A DNA stretch of 6,423 nt from Clostridia bacterium (GCA_021152595.1 JAGKVC010000175.1:1-6423), one strand, 5' to 3'; shown: positions 1 to 6,250, counted from the first letter of the stretch. Made by a program: numbers and translations. Notes: generated by a model not told the origin, from the letters alone.

Positions 1-2
1 AT

Positions 3-1196
3 ACAGTTGCAAATTATCTCTATTATCTGCTGCGTATGGCTGTCGGATTCCTGCCTTTCACGCTGATCTTCGGTCTGCTCGCAAAGGTGCCGGTCTGGCT
101 CTGCCTGCTGTTCCCGTTTTCGATTGTCGGCTGCAAGGTGATCTTTGCGGCGCTCTCGCTCAAATGCAACACACGCTTCGGCTATACATTCGATGAATCC
201 AAGGCAAATAAATTCACGCTTCCTTACACATTTCTGCTGCTGTTTTTGACCTACTTCCTGCCGCTCAATGATTTTGCACTGCCGCTTCTGGTCTCGGCAG
301 GGCTGATGCTTGCGATGATTCCGCTGGGACTGCTCTGCTGGAAAACCGTCGCAAATTACGGCGCGTACAAGGAGATCAATCAGCGTCAGATCCGCAATCG
401 TGAGGATATGATGAACAAGGCGAAGCAGAAGCCCGGTCAGATGCAGGCAAAGCGTATTTCCGAAGATACAAAGATTACGAGCAGCCGCAAGGGCTTTGAG
501 TATCTGAATGAGCTGTTTATCAAGCGGCACCGCAATATTCTCTGGAAGCAGACGACGATTGTCTTGATCGGTGCGGCATGCCTGCTGGTGCTGTTCTGCG
601 CGCTTGTCATCCGCAAGCCGCAGTCGCATGAGCTGATCAATCAGGGCATTGTGAAGGGACTGAATGTCCTGCCCTTTGTCATGTACATCATCAACCGCGG
701 ACTGAGCTTCACGCAGGCGCTTTTCATGAACTGCGATCACTCGCTGCTGACCTATCCGTTCTACAAGAAGCCAAAGTCGATTCTGGCGCTGTTCCGGATC
801 CGGCTGCGCGAGATCATGAAGATCAATGCGGCACCGGCACTCCTGATCAGCTTTGGGCTGACGCTGCTGCTTGTGCTGACGGGCGGCGCGGAAAATCCGG
901 TCTATTACGCCGTGGTATTCATCTCCCCGATTGCGATGAGCATGTTCTTCTCGGTGCATTATCTGACGATCTACTATCTGCTCCAGCCCTATACGGCAGG
1001 CAGTGAGATCAAGAGTCCGCTTTATAAGTTCATCACCGGTGTCACATACTTCTGCTGCTACTTTCTCGCGCAGATGCATCTGCCGCCGCTCGCATTCGGC
1101 GTGGTCTGCATCGCGTTCTGCGTGATCTACTGCATCGTTGCCTGCATTCTGGTATACAAATTTGCCGCAAAGACCTTCAAGCTCCGTTCCGAATAA
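3..1196 (+). CDS. Polytopic membrane protein, ABC-exporter permease-like (5' end missing)
   Basis: The reading frame is open to the left edge of the window (codons from base 3 read without a stop), so the gene starts upstream; the ATG at 36 lies inside it and is probably not the start. About 397 C-terminal residues are visible. They hold roughly nine or ten hydrophobic segments: a first cluster (about bases 36-345), a charged Lys/Arg/Gln/Glu-rich cytoplasmic stretch (about 345-548), then a second cluster to the end. A conserved-looking segment, NCDHSLLTYPFY followed by a basic amphipathic stretch (bases 726-825), resembles what I remember of clostridial ABC-2-like exporter permeases whose ATPase is encoded beside them. 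The ATPase would then be upstream, outside the window. The gene ends 14 bases before the next one, so the two are probably cotranscribed. Membrane location is clear; the transporter assignment comes from recalled family resemblance and the substrate is unknown. Confidence 0.6.
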   Translation, partial: TVANYLYYLLRMAVGFLPFTLIFGLLAKVPVWLCLLFPFSIVGCKVIFAALSLKCNTRFGYTFDESKANKFTLPYTFLLLFLTYFLPLNDFALPLLVSAGLMLAMIPLGLLCWKTVANYGAYKEINQRQIRNREDMMNKAKQKPGQMQAKRISEDTKITSSRKGFEYLNELFIKRHRNILWKQTTIVLIGAACLLVLFCALVIRKPQSHELINQGIVKGLNVLPFVMYIINRGLSFTQALFMNCDHSLLTYPFYKKPKSILALFRIRLREIMKINAAPALLISFGLTLLLVLTGGAENPVYYAVVFISPIAMSMFFSVHYLTIYYLLQPYTAGSEIKSPLYKFITGVTYFCCYFLAQMHLPPLAFGVVCIAFCVIYCIVACILVYKFAAKTFKLRSE

Positions 1197-1210
1197 AGTG
1201 AGGGATATCA

Positions 1211-2950
1211 ATGTCAACGCAATCAAACGGCTCCCGCGGAATTGCCTCAGCGCTGGCAGTCAGCCTGCTGCTGGGAATGACCGTCTTTTTCTTCTCCCCG
1301 GCAGAGATTTACCTGAACAGTCCGCTGGATTTTCAGCTTGATCCGGCGCATGCGCTGCTCCCGATGCTTCTGACGGCGGCAGCAGTTGCCGCGGTGCTGT
1401 TTCTGCTGCTGATGCTGCTGCACCGTCTTTCACCGAAGGGTGCGGCGGCGGTCAAATGTCTGCTGTTCGGCATTACGCTTGCCGGATATGTCCAGATGAT
1501 GTTCCTGAACGGACATCTCGGGCAGCTCGACGGCGTTTCCGAGGGAAATCATCTTTCACAGCTTGCGGTCAATCTCAACTGGTTTCTGCTGCTTGCGATC
1601 GCGCTTCTGCCGCTGATCCTTTATGCGGCAACGGAGAAGAATCCGGATTCCGGCTTCGGGAAAATTGTCCGCGGCAAAAAGACACTGCCCTTTCTCTGCG
1701 TGCTGTTGCTCCTGATGCAGACCGGCGGCTTTGCAAGTCTGATCCCTGCGCTGAATCAGGCGCGGAAAATCGAGAACCGGCAGGATTATCTCTCCTATGA
1801 TCCGGCGCTTTCGCTCTCTGCGGAGGAGAATATCGTCGTGTTCCTGACAGACCGCATGGACGGGCTCTGGTTTGATGCGGTGCTGGAAACCGATCCGTCG
1901 ATCAATGAAATGCTCGAGGGCTTCACGTTCTATCAGAACAATGTCTCCAATCACACCATGACCTATCCTTCGGCGGCATCCATGCTCTCCGGCATTCCGA
2001 CGGCTGCCGAAAGCATGCCCTCTGAATATTTCAGCCGGATCTGGTCGGATGATACAAATCTCCTGAAAAAGCTGCATGATGCAGGCTGGGCGAATTATGT
2101 GCTCTTTGATCAGGGCGCGATTGTCAGCTCGCTTTCGCAGATCGGGGAATGGACGGACAATATGCGGCAGACGGAGACCGCTCCGAAATACAATTATCTC
2201 GGCAAGGACGGCATCGTCCGCGTGGAGACAGAGCTTTCGCTCCTGCGCATGACGCCTTATCTGCTCAAGGAGCTGTTCCGTGAATTTGTCGATCCGGATT
2301 GGTTCATGGTGTATGCCGATGATCAGCCGGACCGCCTTGCAAGAGCAATCACACCGCAGGCAGATCTCTATTTCAACAGCTATCTGGAGACGCATGCGCT
2401 GCGCAGTGACAGCAGCCGCAAAACCGCCTCGTTTATTCATCTCAACTGCGCGCATGATAAGGATGCGGCGCTTGCTGCACTCTGTCCGGCGAATCCGGCA
2501 GGTGCGGACAGTCCCGTAGCCACGGCATGCGGCAGCTTCATGATCATCGGGCGCTATCTGGAGCAGCTCAAGCAGGCGGGCATCTATGACAATACCACGG
2601 TTCTGATCCTCGGCGATCACGGCAGATTCCCGAGTGAAACCGCCTTTTACGGGCAGGATGAGCTGAACTGTCCGATCCTGACGACGCTGCTCATCAAGCC
2701 TGCCGGTGCGCCGCATGAACCGCTGCAAACCGACGCAGAGACAGAGCTTTCCAATGCATTCTTCTCTGCGAGCGTGCTGGAATATGCAGGACTTGACCAC
2801 AGCGCCTACGGCCTCTCCTATCATGATGTGGCTGCGGAAAATCTGCATCCAGAGCGCATCCTCTACATGAATCATGAGGAGACGGAGCGCTACCGTATCA
2901 CCGGCAATGCGCGCGATTTCTCCAACTGGACCTTTGAGAAGGATTCCTGA
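1211..2950 (+). CDS. Membrane-anchored sulfatase-superfamily enzyme (LTA synthase/phosphoglycerol transferase-like)
   Basis: The protein has 579 residues. The N-terminal third has about five hydrophobic segments (near residues 12-30, 49-70, 82-98, 122-140, 158-178), followed by an extracellular alkaline-phosphatase-fold domain (about 205-500). Metal and catalytic residues can be picked out: an Asp in FLTDRMD (D214, where LtaS has Glu), a Thr in TMTYPSAASMLSG (T251, in the nucleophile position), a His in FIHLNCAHD (H410 or H415) and the hallmark GDHG (D469, H470). The sulfatase C/S-x-P-x-R maturation motif is replaced by T-Y-P-S-A, so this is not a formylglycine sulfatase. A Thr nucleophile fits transfer of phospho-groups such as glycerol phosphate or phosphoethanolamine onto envelope polymers or lipids. 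The start is supported by GTGAGGG at 1198-1204. The gene directly follows the membrane protein gene, so an envelope polymer role for the pair is inferred. The acceptor and donor are unknown. Confidence 0.8.
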   Translation: MSTQSNGSRGIASALAVSLLLGMTVFFFSPAEIYLNSPLDFQLDPAHALLPMLLTAAAVAAVLFLLLMLLHRLSPKGAAAVKCLLFGITLAGYVQMMFLNGHLGQLDGVSEGNHLSQLAVNLNWFLLLAIALLPLILYAATEKNPDSGFGKIVRGKKTLPFLCVLLLLMQTGGFASLIPALNQARKIENRQDYLSYDPALSLSAEENIVVFLTDRMDGLWFDAVLETDPSINEMLEGFTFYQNNVSNHTMTYPSAASMLSGIPTAAESMPSEYFSRIWSDDTNLLKKLHDAGWANYVLFDQGAIVSSLSQIGEWTDNMRQTETAPKYNYLGKDGIVRVETELSLLRMTPYLLKELFREFVDPDWFMVYADDQPDRLARAITPQADLYFNSYLETHALRSDSSRKTASFIHLNCAHDKDAALAALCPANPAGADSPVATACGSFMIIGRYLEQLKQAGIYDNTTVLILGDHGRFPSETAFYGQDELNCPILTTLLIKPAGAPHEPLQTDAETELSNAFFSASVLEYAGLDHSAYGLSYHDVAAENLHPERILYMNHEETERYRITGNARDFSNWTFEKDS

Positions 2951-2964
2951 CTTTCCATCAGAAT

Positions 2965-3008
2965 AAAAAACCGCTCCGGTCAGCATGCAGCTTTGACCGG
3001 AGCGGTTT
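2965..3008. terminator. Shared intrinsic terminator between convergent genes
   Basis: A perfect 15-bp stem pairs AAACCGCTCCGGTCA (2968-2982) with its complement at 2994-3008, around an 11-base loop. Read on the - strand the stem runs directly into six T residues (complement of 2965-2970), a classical Rho-independent terminator for the lipoprotein gene ending at 3036. On the + strand only three T follow inside the stem, so termination of the upstream + strand pair there is plausible but weaker. Confidence 0.9.
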
Positions 3009-3035
3009 GCTCTGTAATGCAATATGAATCTGGAA

Positions 3036-3911
3036 TTATGCGAACAGCCGCGCATATGCCGCGAGCTTTTCCGCGCTCTGACACGGGCTGTCCGGCGTGA
3101 TTTGCAGCAGATCAAGCCTGCCTGCGTCCTCCAGTGCAGGTGCAATCATATAGCCGTAGGTCTCCTGCAAGCCGGCAGCATCCTCCGAGGTGATGCTGTC
3201 ACCGAGCTTCCGGACGGCTTCGGATGCAAGCGTAAGCTGTTCCTGCATCTGCTCTGCAAAGGTCAGTGCGTAGGATTCGCTTTGCGGCTGCAAAACCTGC
3301 CAGACCATATATTTGCCCAGCACGGCATACTGTCCGTCCTGCTTTGCAATCTCAGCCCAGACATCGAAATACGGGAGCTGCGTTTTTTCGGTCAGCGTGC
3401 GCATATGCGGCGTATCATCCAGAAAGACATAATCGGATCTTGCCATCAGCGAATCGTCCTCCTGCATGCGCTGTTCCTCGGCTGCAAAGAAGGTATCCAG
3501 CTCTGCCTGCATCTCCGCAGGAATTTCGCCGTCAAATTCGTGAAATTCACGCGCGGGCGTTCCGGCAGAATGTGCCAGGGGGATATACTGATGCTGCTCT
3601 GCATCCCATGCCTTTGCCTCGCTGTCATAATATTCTTCCAGTTCGGGATTGTAGACGGCGGATTCCGGCAGATTCAGCTCCTCCCGCCGCTCGGTGTTCA
3701 TATATGTGATGAATTCCTCCTCGGACATGGATGCGCGCTTTTCTTCCAGCTCCGCATTCAGTTCCTCCTCGGATTTGACCGGAGCCGCTGTTTCCTCCTG
3801 CACGGCAGTCTGCTCCTGAACCGGAATCTCTGCCGCGGTCTCTGTCAGATCTGCGCCGCAGCCGGTCAGCAGCAGAACCAGCGAAGCGGCTGCAATGGCT
3901 TTCAGCTTCAT
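3036..3911 (-). CDS. Secreted lipoprotein of unknown function
   Basis: The protein has 291 residues from the ATG at 3911. That start is preferred because AAAGGAG (3921-3927) sits 9 bases upstream and the signal peptide begins there. The next in-frame ATG upstream (4025) would run through the promoter. Residues 1-17 form a lipoprotein signal peptide: a basic n-region (MKLK), a hydrophobic core and the lipobox LTGC with Cys18 as the lipidated residue. An Ala/Glu/Thr-rich linker follows (about 19-45), then a very Glu-rich, probably coiled-coil helix (about 46-80), then a mixed globular region with many Gln, Glu and aromatic residues. I do not recognise a domain or catalytic motif. The protein should sit on the outer face of the membrane. 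The gene is monocistronic, with its own promoter and terminator. It could be a cell-surface binding protein or a lineage-specific factor, but the sequence does not decide this. Confidence 0.85.
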   Translation of the reverse strand: MKLKAIAAASLVLLLTGCGADLTETAAEIPVQEQTAVQEETAAPVKSEEELNAELEEKRASMSEEEFITYMNTERREELNLPESAVYNPELEEYYDSEAKAWDAEQHQYIPLAHSAGTPAREFHEFDGEIPAEMQAELDTFFAAEEQRMQEDDSLMARSDYVFLDDTPHMRTLTEKTQLPYFDVWAEIAKQDGQYAVLGKYMVWQVLQPQSESYALTFAEQMQEQLTLASEAVRKLGDSITSEDAAGLQETYGYMIAPALEDAGRLDLLQITPDSPCQSAEKLAAYARLFA

Positions 3912-3935
3912 AGGACATCGCTCCTTTCTGCTCTT

Positions 3936-3964
3936 ATCATAGCATATATAGTACAGGCTGTCAA
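3936..3964 (-). promoter_or_regulatory. Sigma-70-type promoter for the lipoprotein gene
   Basis: On the - strand TTGACA (3959-3964, perfect -35) is followed after exactly 17 bases by TATGAT (3936-3941, five of six matches to the -10 consensus). The start of transcription would be near 3929, giving a very short leader that contains the ribosome binding site. A-rich and T-rich stretches upstream (about 3985-4030) could serve as an UP element. This promoter separates the lipoprotein gene from the operon upstream of it. Confidence 0.85.
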
Positions 3965-4023
3965 TGGGCATTTTGTATGATTTCCACATCACTTTTTTTG
4001 CAGAATGCACATATTTATAATAC

Positions 4024-4054
4024 AAAAAGGATGACCCCCCTCAGAGATCATCCT
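4024..4054 (-). terminator. Terminator overlapping the end of the tetR-type gene
   Basis: On the - strand AGGATGA (4048-4054) pairs perfectly with TCATCCT (4028-4034) across a 13-base loop that contains the TGA stop and a run of six G. Five T follow (complement of 4024-4028). The 5' arm lies in the last codons of the regulator gene. The 7-bp stem is modest, so some read-through into the downstream lipoprotein gene is possible. Confidence 0.7.
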
Positions 4055-4655
4055 CCAGAATATATGCCATCCAGCCCTTGACCATAAAGTCCAGCACGGG
4101 CTTGATTTTTTTGAGTGCCTGATCTTTGTCCGGCTCATGCTCAAGCAGATGCACGAATGCGTTGATCTGCATGTGGCTGAACCAGTGCAGCATATACTGA
4201 TTGACATGCCTGCCCGGAAAACGTACGGCATACTGCGCCGCCATCGGCTGATAATAATCATCGAGCAGCGAAATCAGACGATCCACGATATTTTCATATG
4301 CCGAGCCCTGCGCATGGTGCAGCAGGATCATCATGGCATCGTAGTCGCGGTACATCTCCCCGATGAGCGCCGCAGCAAGGGCATCGTGGTCGCCGTCCTG
4401 CTGCTCATACTGCATGACAGCCTCCGGCTCTACGGTGAGATGCGTGCGCAGAATCGCCAGAATGCACTCCAGCGGCTCCTCAACAATCGCGCTGAGCAGC
4501 CCGTTCTTATCCTGAAAGAAAAAGTAGACCGCACCTGTTGTCAGACCGGCATCCGCGCTGATCTTGCGCAGGGAAGCCTTTGCAAAGCCCTTCTCCTTGA
4601 ATTCCTTTTTCGCGCAGGCAATCAGCCGCGCCCTGCTTTCATTCGGATTGCTCAC
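4041..4655 (-). CDS. TetR/AcrR-family transcriptional regulator
   Basis: The protein is about 204 residues, a normal TetR length. The N-terminal DNA-binding domain is plain: an initial helix (SRARLIACAKKEFKEKGF), then the helix-turn-helix SLRKISADAGLTTGAVYFFF at about residues 28-47, then the usual basic/acidic continuation (QDKNGLLSAI). The rest is an alpha-helical ligand-binding and dimerisation domain, rich in His, Met and aromatic residues; its ligand cannot be read from the sequence. I chose the GTG at 4655 because AGGAG (4663-4667) lies 7 bases upstream. A GTG at 4670 is in frame but would put that ribosome binding site inside the coding region. It is the last gene of a three-gene operon and starts 11 bases after the acetyltransferase stop, which suggests coupled translation. 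TetR proteins usually repress their own or neighbouring operons, so autoregulation is a reasonable inference. Confidence 0.92.
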   Translation of the reverse strand: MSNPNESRARLIACAKKEFKEKGFAKASLRKISADAGLTTGAVYFFFQDKNGLLSAIVEEPLECILAILRTHLTVEPEAVMQYEQQDGDHDALAAALIGEMYRDYDAMMILLHHAQGSAYENIVDRLISLLDDYYQPMAAQYAVRFPGRHVNQYMLHWFSHMQINAFVHLLEHEPDKDQALKKIKPVLDFMVKGWMAYILEDDL

Positions 4656-4660
4656 GTTCT

Positions 4661-4667
4661 CTCTCCT
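4661..4667 (-). promoter_or_regulatory. Ribosome binding site deciding the tetR-type start
   Basis: AGGAGAG on the - strand begins at the last base of the preceding TGA stop (4667-4669) and ends 5 bases before the GTG at 4655; the AGGAG core is 7 bases away. This makes GTG 4655 the better start than GTG 4670 and points to translational coupling with the acetyltransferase gene. Confidence 0.75.
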
Positions 4668-5122
4668 CACAATGACTGAATATAGATCTGGCAGGGATTC
4701 TCCGCGCCCCAGATTGCTTCGATAACCTCCAGCTCCTTGAAGCCGCAGGAGATATAAAACAGATTGGTTCTGTCATAGTCCTCATACACACCCATGCGGA
4801 CGGTCTTGACCTGCATGAATGAGAAGCCTGCGTCCTTTGCGATGCGCTGCGCCTCCTGCACCAGCTTCCTGCCGAGTCCGCAGCGGTGATATTCCTTCAG
4901 GACGCCCATGACGGCAAGCTCGACGGTTGCATTGCCCGTCTGTTTCAGGCAGAGGAATCCGACATATGCATCCTGCTCTTTTGCGGCAAGGAAGATCTGA
5001 TCCGCGCTCTCTCTGATATACTGCTCGCGGCTTTCATCGACCTCGAACCAGTCATGCAGCGCTTCGAGGATATTCCTAGCAATCGCGCGCTTTTGATCAG
5101 CATTTCTGATCTGTTCAATCAT
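4667..5122 (-). CDS. GNAT-family N-acetyltransferase
   Basis: The protein has 151 residues, the usual size of a single GNAT domain. It would use acetyl-CoA to acetylate an amine in the cytoplasm. The central strand and acetyl-CoA loop are visible: VELAVMGVLKEYHRCGLGRKLV at about residues 67-88, with the pyrophosphate-binding R/Q-x-x-G-x-G/A motif as RCGLGR (80-85). The C-terminal segment RTNLFYISCGFKELEV (118-133) is the typical GNAT motif B with an aromatic pair and a Gly-Phe turn. The tail WGAENPCQIYIQSL is common in a clostridial GNAT subgroup as I recall it. A strong AAAGGAG (5129-5135) sits 6 bases before the ATG and overlaps the stop codon of the amidohydrolase gene, so this is the second gene of the operon. 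The substrate is unknown. Confidence 0.9.
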   Translation of the reverse strand: MIEQIRNADQKRAIARNILEALHDWFEVDESREQYIRESADQIFLAAKEQDAYVGFLCLKQTGNATVELAVMGVLKEYHRCGLGRKLVQEAQRIAKDAGFSFMQVKTVRMGVYEDYDRTNLFYISCGFKELEVIEAIWGAENPCQIYIQSL

Positions 5123-5134
5123 GTTGTTCTCCTT

Positions 5135-5899
5135 TCACAGCCTGTAGAGGCGTGCGGCATTTTCTGAGAAGATTTTGCTTTCTGTTTCCGGCGGCAGGCG
5201 CAGATCCCTGATAAACTGAATATGCGCTTTCTGGCTGCATCCGAAGGCATCGGAGCCGAACATCACTCTGTCCGGTGCGGCTTCGATCAGTCTGCGGACA
5301 GCGGATTCTGCCGCATCAGGAACATCGCCCGAGTCCGCGACGGACGAGAGGTCAAAATAGAGATTCGGGTACTTCGTCATCTCCGGACTCTTTTCGGGAT
5401 GCGGATACCAGCAGTGGCAGCAGACGAGCTTCAGTGCCGGATACCGCTGCAAAATCACCGCTGCGATTTCAGGATTTGCGTAATGCGGTTCATCCCAGCC
5501 GGAATGAAACAGCACCGGCACCTGATATCTGATCGCCAGATCATACACCGGCTCCAGCAGCGGATCCGTCAGATAAAACGGCTCGTGTCCGGTATAGAGC
5601 TTGATCCCGACGATCTGTCCGCGTTCGAGAAAGTCCTTCAGTTCGCCGAGCTTCCTCATATAATCCATATGCACCGTGATTGCGCCGACAATCAGCACAC
5701 GGGAATCCGGCTTCCGCGGAAACATGGTCAGGAGCTCCGCGGTTGTGCCGATCTGCGTTTCATCCCAAGAATCCGCAATCAGAATGCAGCGGTCAACGCG
5801 GTTCCGGTCCAGCTCCTGAAGCAGGACATCCCGCTTGCGGAGCATCAGCGGGCTTATGTCATTTGCCGGAAGATGCATATGTGCGTCAATTATGGTCAT
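5135..5899 (-). CDS. Metal-dependent amidohydrolase (amidohydrolase_2 / ACMSD-like)
   Basis: The protein has 254 residues and a TIM-barrel amidohydrolase layout. An N-terminal HxH appears in IDAHMHL (H7, H9), GIKLYTGH holds a conserved Lys (K100), LFHSGW gives H132, CCHCWYP gives H162 and FGSDAFG gives D217. In the ACMSD-like family the HxH, a later His and the Asp bind one zinc ion and another His acts in catalysis; these residues fit that pattern. Family members hydrolyse or decarboxylate small molecules, and the substrate cannot be told here. The protein ends with the SENAARLYRL helix typical of the family. The ATG at 5899 is supported by AAAAGGAG (5910-5917), 10 bases upstream. It is the first gene of the operon, transcribed with the acetyltransferase and the TetR regulator, and divergent from enolase. 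There is no signal peptide, so it should be cytoplasmic. Confidence 0.9.
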   Translation of the reverse strand: MTIIDAHMHLPANDISPLMLRKRDVLLQELDRNRVDRCILIADSWDETQIGTTAELLTMFPRKPDSRVLIVGAITVHMDYMRKLGELKDFLERGQIVGIKLYTGHEPFYLTDPLLEPVYDLAIRYQVPVLFHSGWDEPHYANPEIAAVILQRYPALKLVCCHCWYPHPEKSPEMTKYPNLYFDLSSVADSGDVPDAAESAVRRLIEAAPDRVMFGSDAFGCSQKAHIQFIRDLRLPPETESKIFSENAARLYRL

Positions 5900-5939
5900 A
5901 TACCAAATACTCCTTTTTCTGTATCACTGCAATGTCACG

Positions 5940-5950
5940 TAACAATGTTA
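5940..5950. promoter_or_regulatory. Palindrome beside the operon -10 box, candidate operator
   Basis: TAACAATGTTA is a perfect inverted repeat of two 5-base arms around one central base. It shares one base with the candidate -10 box of the amidohydrolase operon and covers the likely transcription start. A repressor bound here would block initiation, and the operon itself encodes a TetR regulator. The palindrome is short for a TetR operator, and the link is inferred from position only. Confidence 0.35.
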
Positions 5951-5978
5951 TGGTATCTGATGATCGGGTGAATGTCAA
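5950..5978 (-). promoter_or_regulatory. Candidate promoter of the amidohydrolase-GNAT-TetR operon
   Basis: On the - strand a perfect TTGACA (5973-5978) is followed after 17 bases by TACCAT (5950-5955), which matches four of six -10 positions including the important TA and final T. Transcription would start near 5943, leaving a leader of about 44 bases with the ribosome binding site at its end. The weak -10 suggests a promoter of modest strength or one that is regulated. Confidence 0.6.
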
Positions 5979-5984
5979 TAGCCC

Positions 5985-6034
5985 TGCGGCAGATTCGGCG
6001 CTTTGTGCAAGCACTGCCGCGGCGCATCTGCGCA
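5985..6034. repeat. Imperfect inverted repeat in the divergent intergenic region
   Basis: TGC-g-GCAGAT (5985-5994) pairs with ATCTGC-GCA (6026-6034), nine pairs with one bulged base. Inside it CGGC (5996-5999) can pair with GCCG (6016-6019) and GTGC with GCAC around an AA loop. The + strand continues AATTTTG, a poor T tract, and no gene upstream on that strand needs a terminator. It lies outside both predicted transcripts, so a DNA-level role such as protein binding or a relic is as likely as an RNA role. Confidence 0.35.
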
Positions 6035-6078
6035 ATTTTGTTACATCCTACAAAAGACATTTTTCTTTTTGGTTAGCA

Positions 6079-6107
6079 TTGACAAACGCCTTGCAATCTG
6101 GTATAAT
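6079..6107 (+). promoter_or_regulatory. Perfect consensus promoter for enolase
   Basis: TTGACA (6079-6084) and TATAAT (6102-6107) match the vegetative sigma factor consensus at all twelve positions with the ideal 17-base spacer. TG at 6099-6100, one base before the -10 hexamer, adds an extended -10. An AT-rich block just upstream (about 6047-6075) could act as an UP element. Transcription should start near 6114. Such a promoter predicts very high basal expression, in keeping with a glycolytic gene. Confidence 0.93.
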
Positions 6108-6115
6108 ATGTAGTA

Positions 6116-6131
6116 GTTAGCTAGAGCTAAC
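6116..6131 (+). promoter_or_regulatory. 5'-terminal hairpin of the enolase leader
   Basis: GTTAGCT (6116-6122) and AGCTAAC (6125-6131) are perfectly complementary around two bases; in RNA this would fold as a 6-bp stem with a 4-base loop. It begins within a few bases of the predicted transcription start. A hairpin at the very 5' end is known in other bacteria to shield mRNA from 5'-end-dependent decay. It could instead be a DNA palindrome bound by a regulator at +1. Confidence 0.5.
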
Positions 6132-6135
6132 GCGA

Positions 6136-6234
6136 ATGAATCATGCAGCAGGCTCCTTTCGGTTTTTTTGCATGCCAAAGCTCCTTATTTCCATGAAAAA
6201 CGGAGCCTGCTACGGTTATAACATGGCGATTCAT
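6136..6234 (+). promoter_or_regulatory. Long structured 5' leader element upstream of enolase
   Basis: A perfect 10-bp helix, AGCAGGCTCC (6147-6156) with GGAGCCTGCT (6202-6211), closes a 45-base interior. The helix can continue inward with GTTTTT (6162-6167) on AAAAAC (6196-6201) after a 5-base bulge, then CATG (6171-6174) on CATG (6192-6195). Outside it ATGAATC (6136-6142) pairs with GATTCAT (6228-6234). The layered pairing suggests a folded RNA element rather than chance. I do not recognise it as a known riboswitch class. The 5' arm of the main helix contains CTCC, and another CTCC (6181-6184) is in the loop; either could in principle pair with the enolase ribosome binding site. Confidence 0.5.
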
Positions 6235-6250
6235 GTTTATAATAAAGAAC

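Noticed and set aside
1556..3145. 529-residue open frame on the - strand opposite the sulfatase-like gene
   Set aside because: It is antisense to a gene with clear catalytic motifs, is rich in Arg, Cys, His and Ile as expected from a shadow frame, runs through the terminator hairpin, and has no recognisable domain.
3024..3980. 318-residue open frame on the + strand opposite the lipoprotein gene
   Set aside because: Its composition is Cys, Leu and Arg-rich shadow sequence. The opposite strand has a signal peptide, lipobox, ribosome binding site and promoter.
3912..4025. Longer N-terminus of the lipoprotein starting at 4025
   Set aside because: It would translate through the promoter and bury the signal peptide. 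The ATG at 3911 has a strong ribosome binding site.
4656..4670. GTG at 4670 as start of the tetR-type gene
   Set aside because: The AGGAG at 4663-4667 would be inside the gene and there is no comparable site upstream of 4670; GTG 4655 is correctly spaced.
4137..4679. 180-residue open frame on the + strand opposite the tetR-type gene
   Set aside because: It is a shadow of a clear TetR protein and has no own support.
5222..5971. 249-residue open frame on the + strand opposite the amidohydrolase gene
   Set aside because: It lies antisense to a gene with all family metal-binding motifs and lacks a good ribosome binding site or known domain.
6157..6169. T-rich run at 6157-6169 as an intrinsic terminator within the eno leader
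   Set aside because: No stable hairpin ends directly before the T run; the nearest one (6116-6131) is about 30 bases upstream. The T run instead pairs with the A run at 6196-6200.
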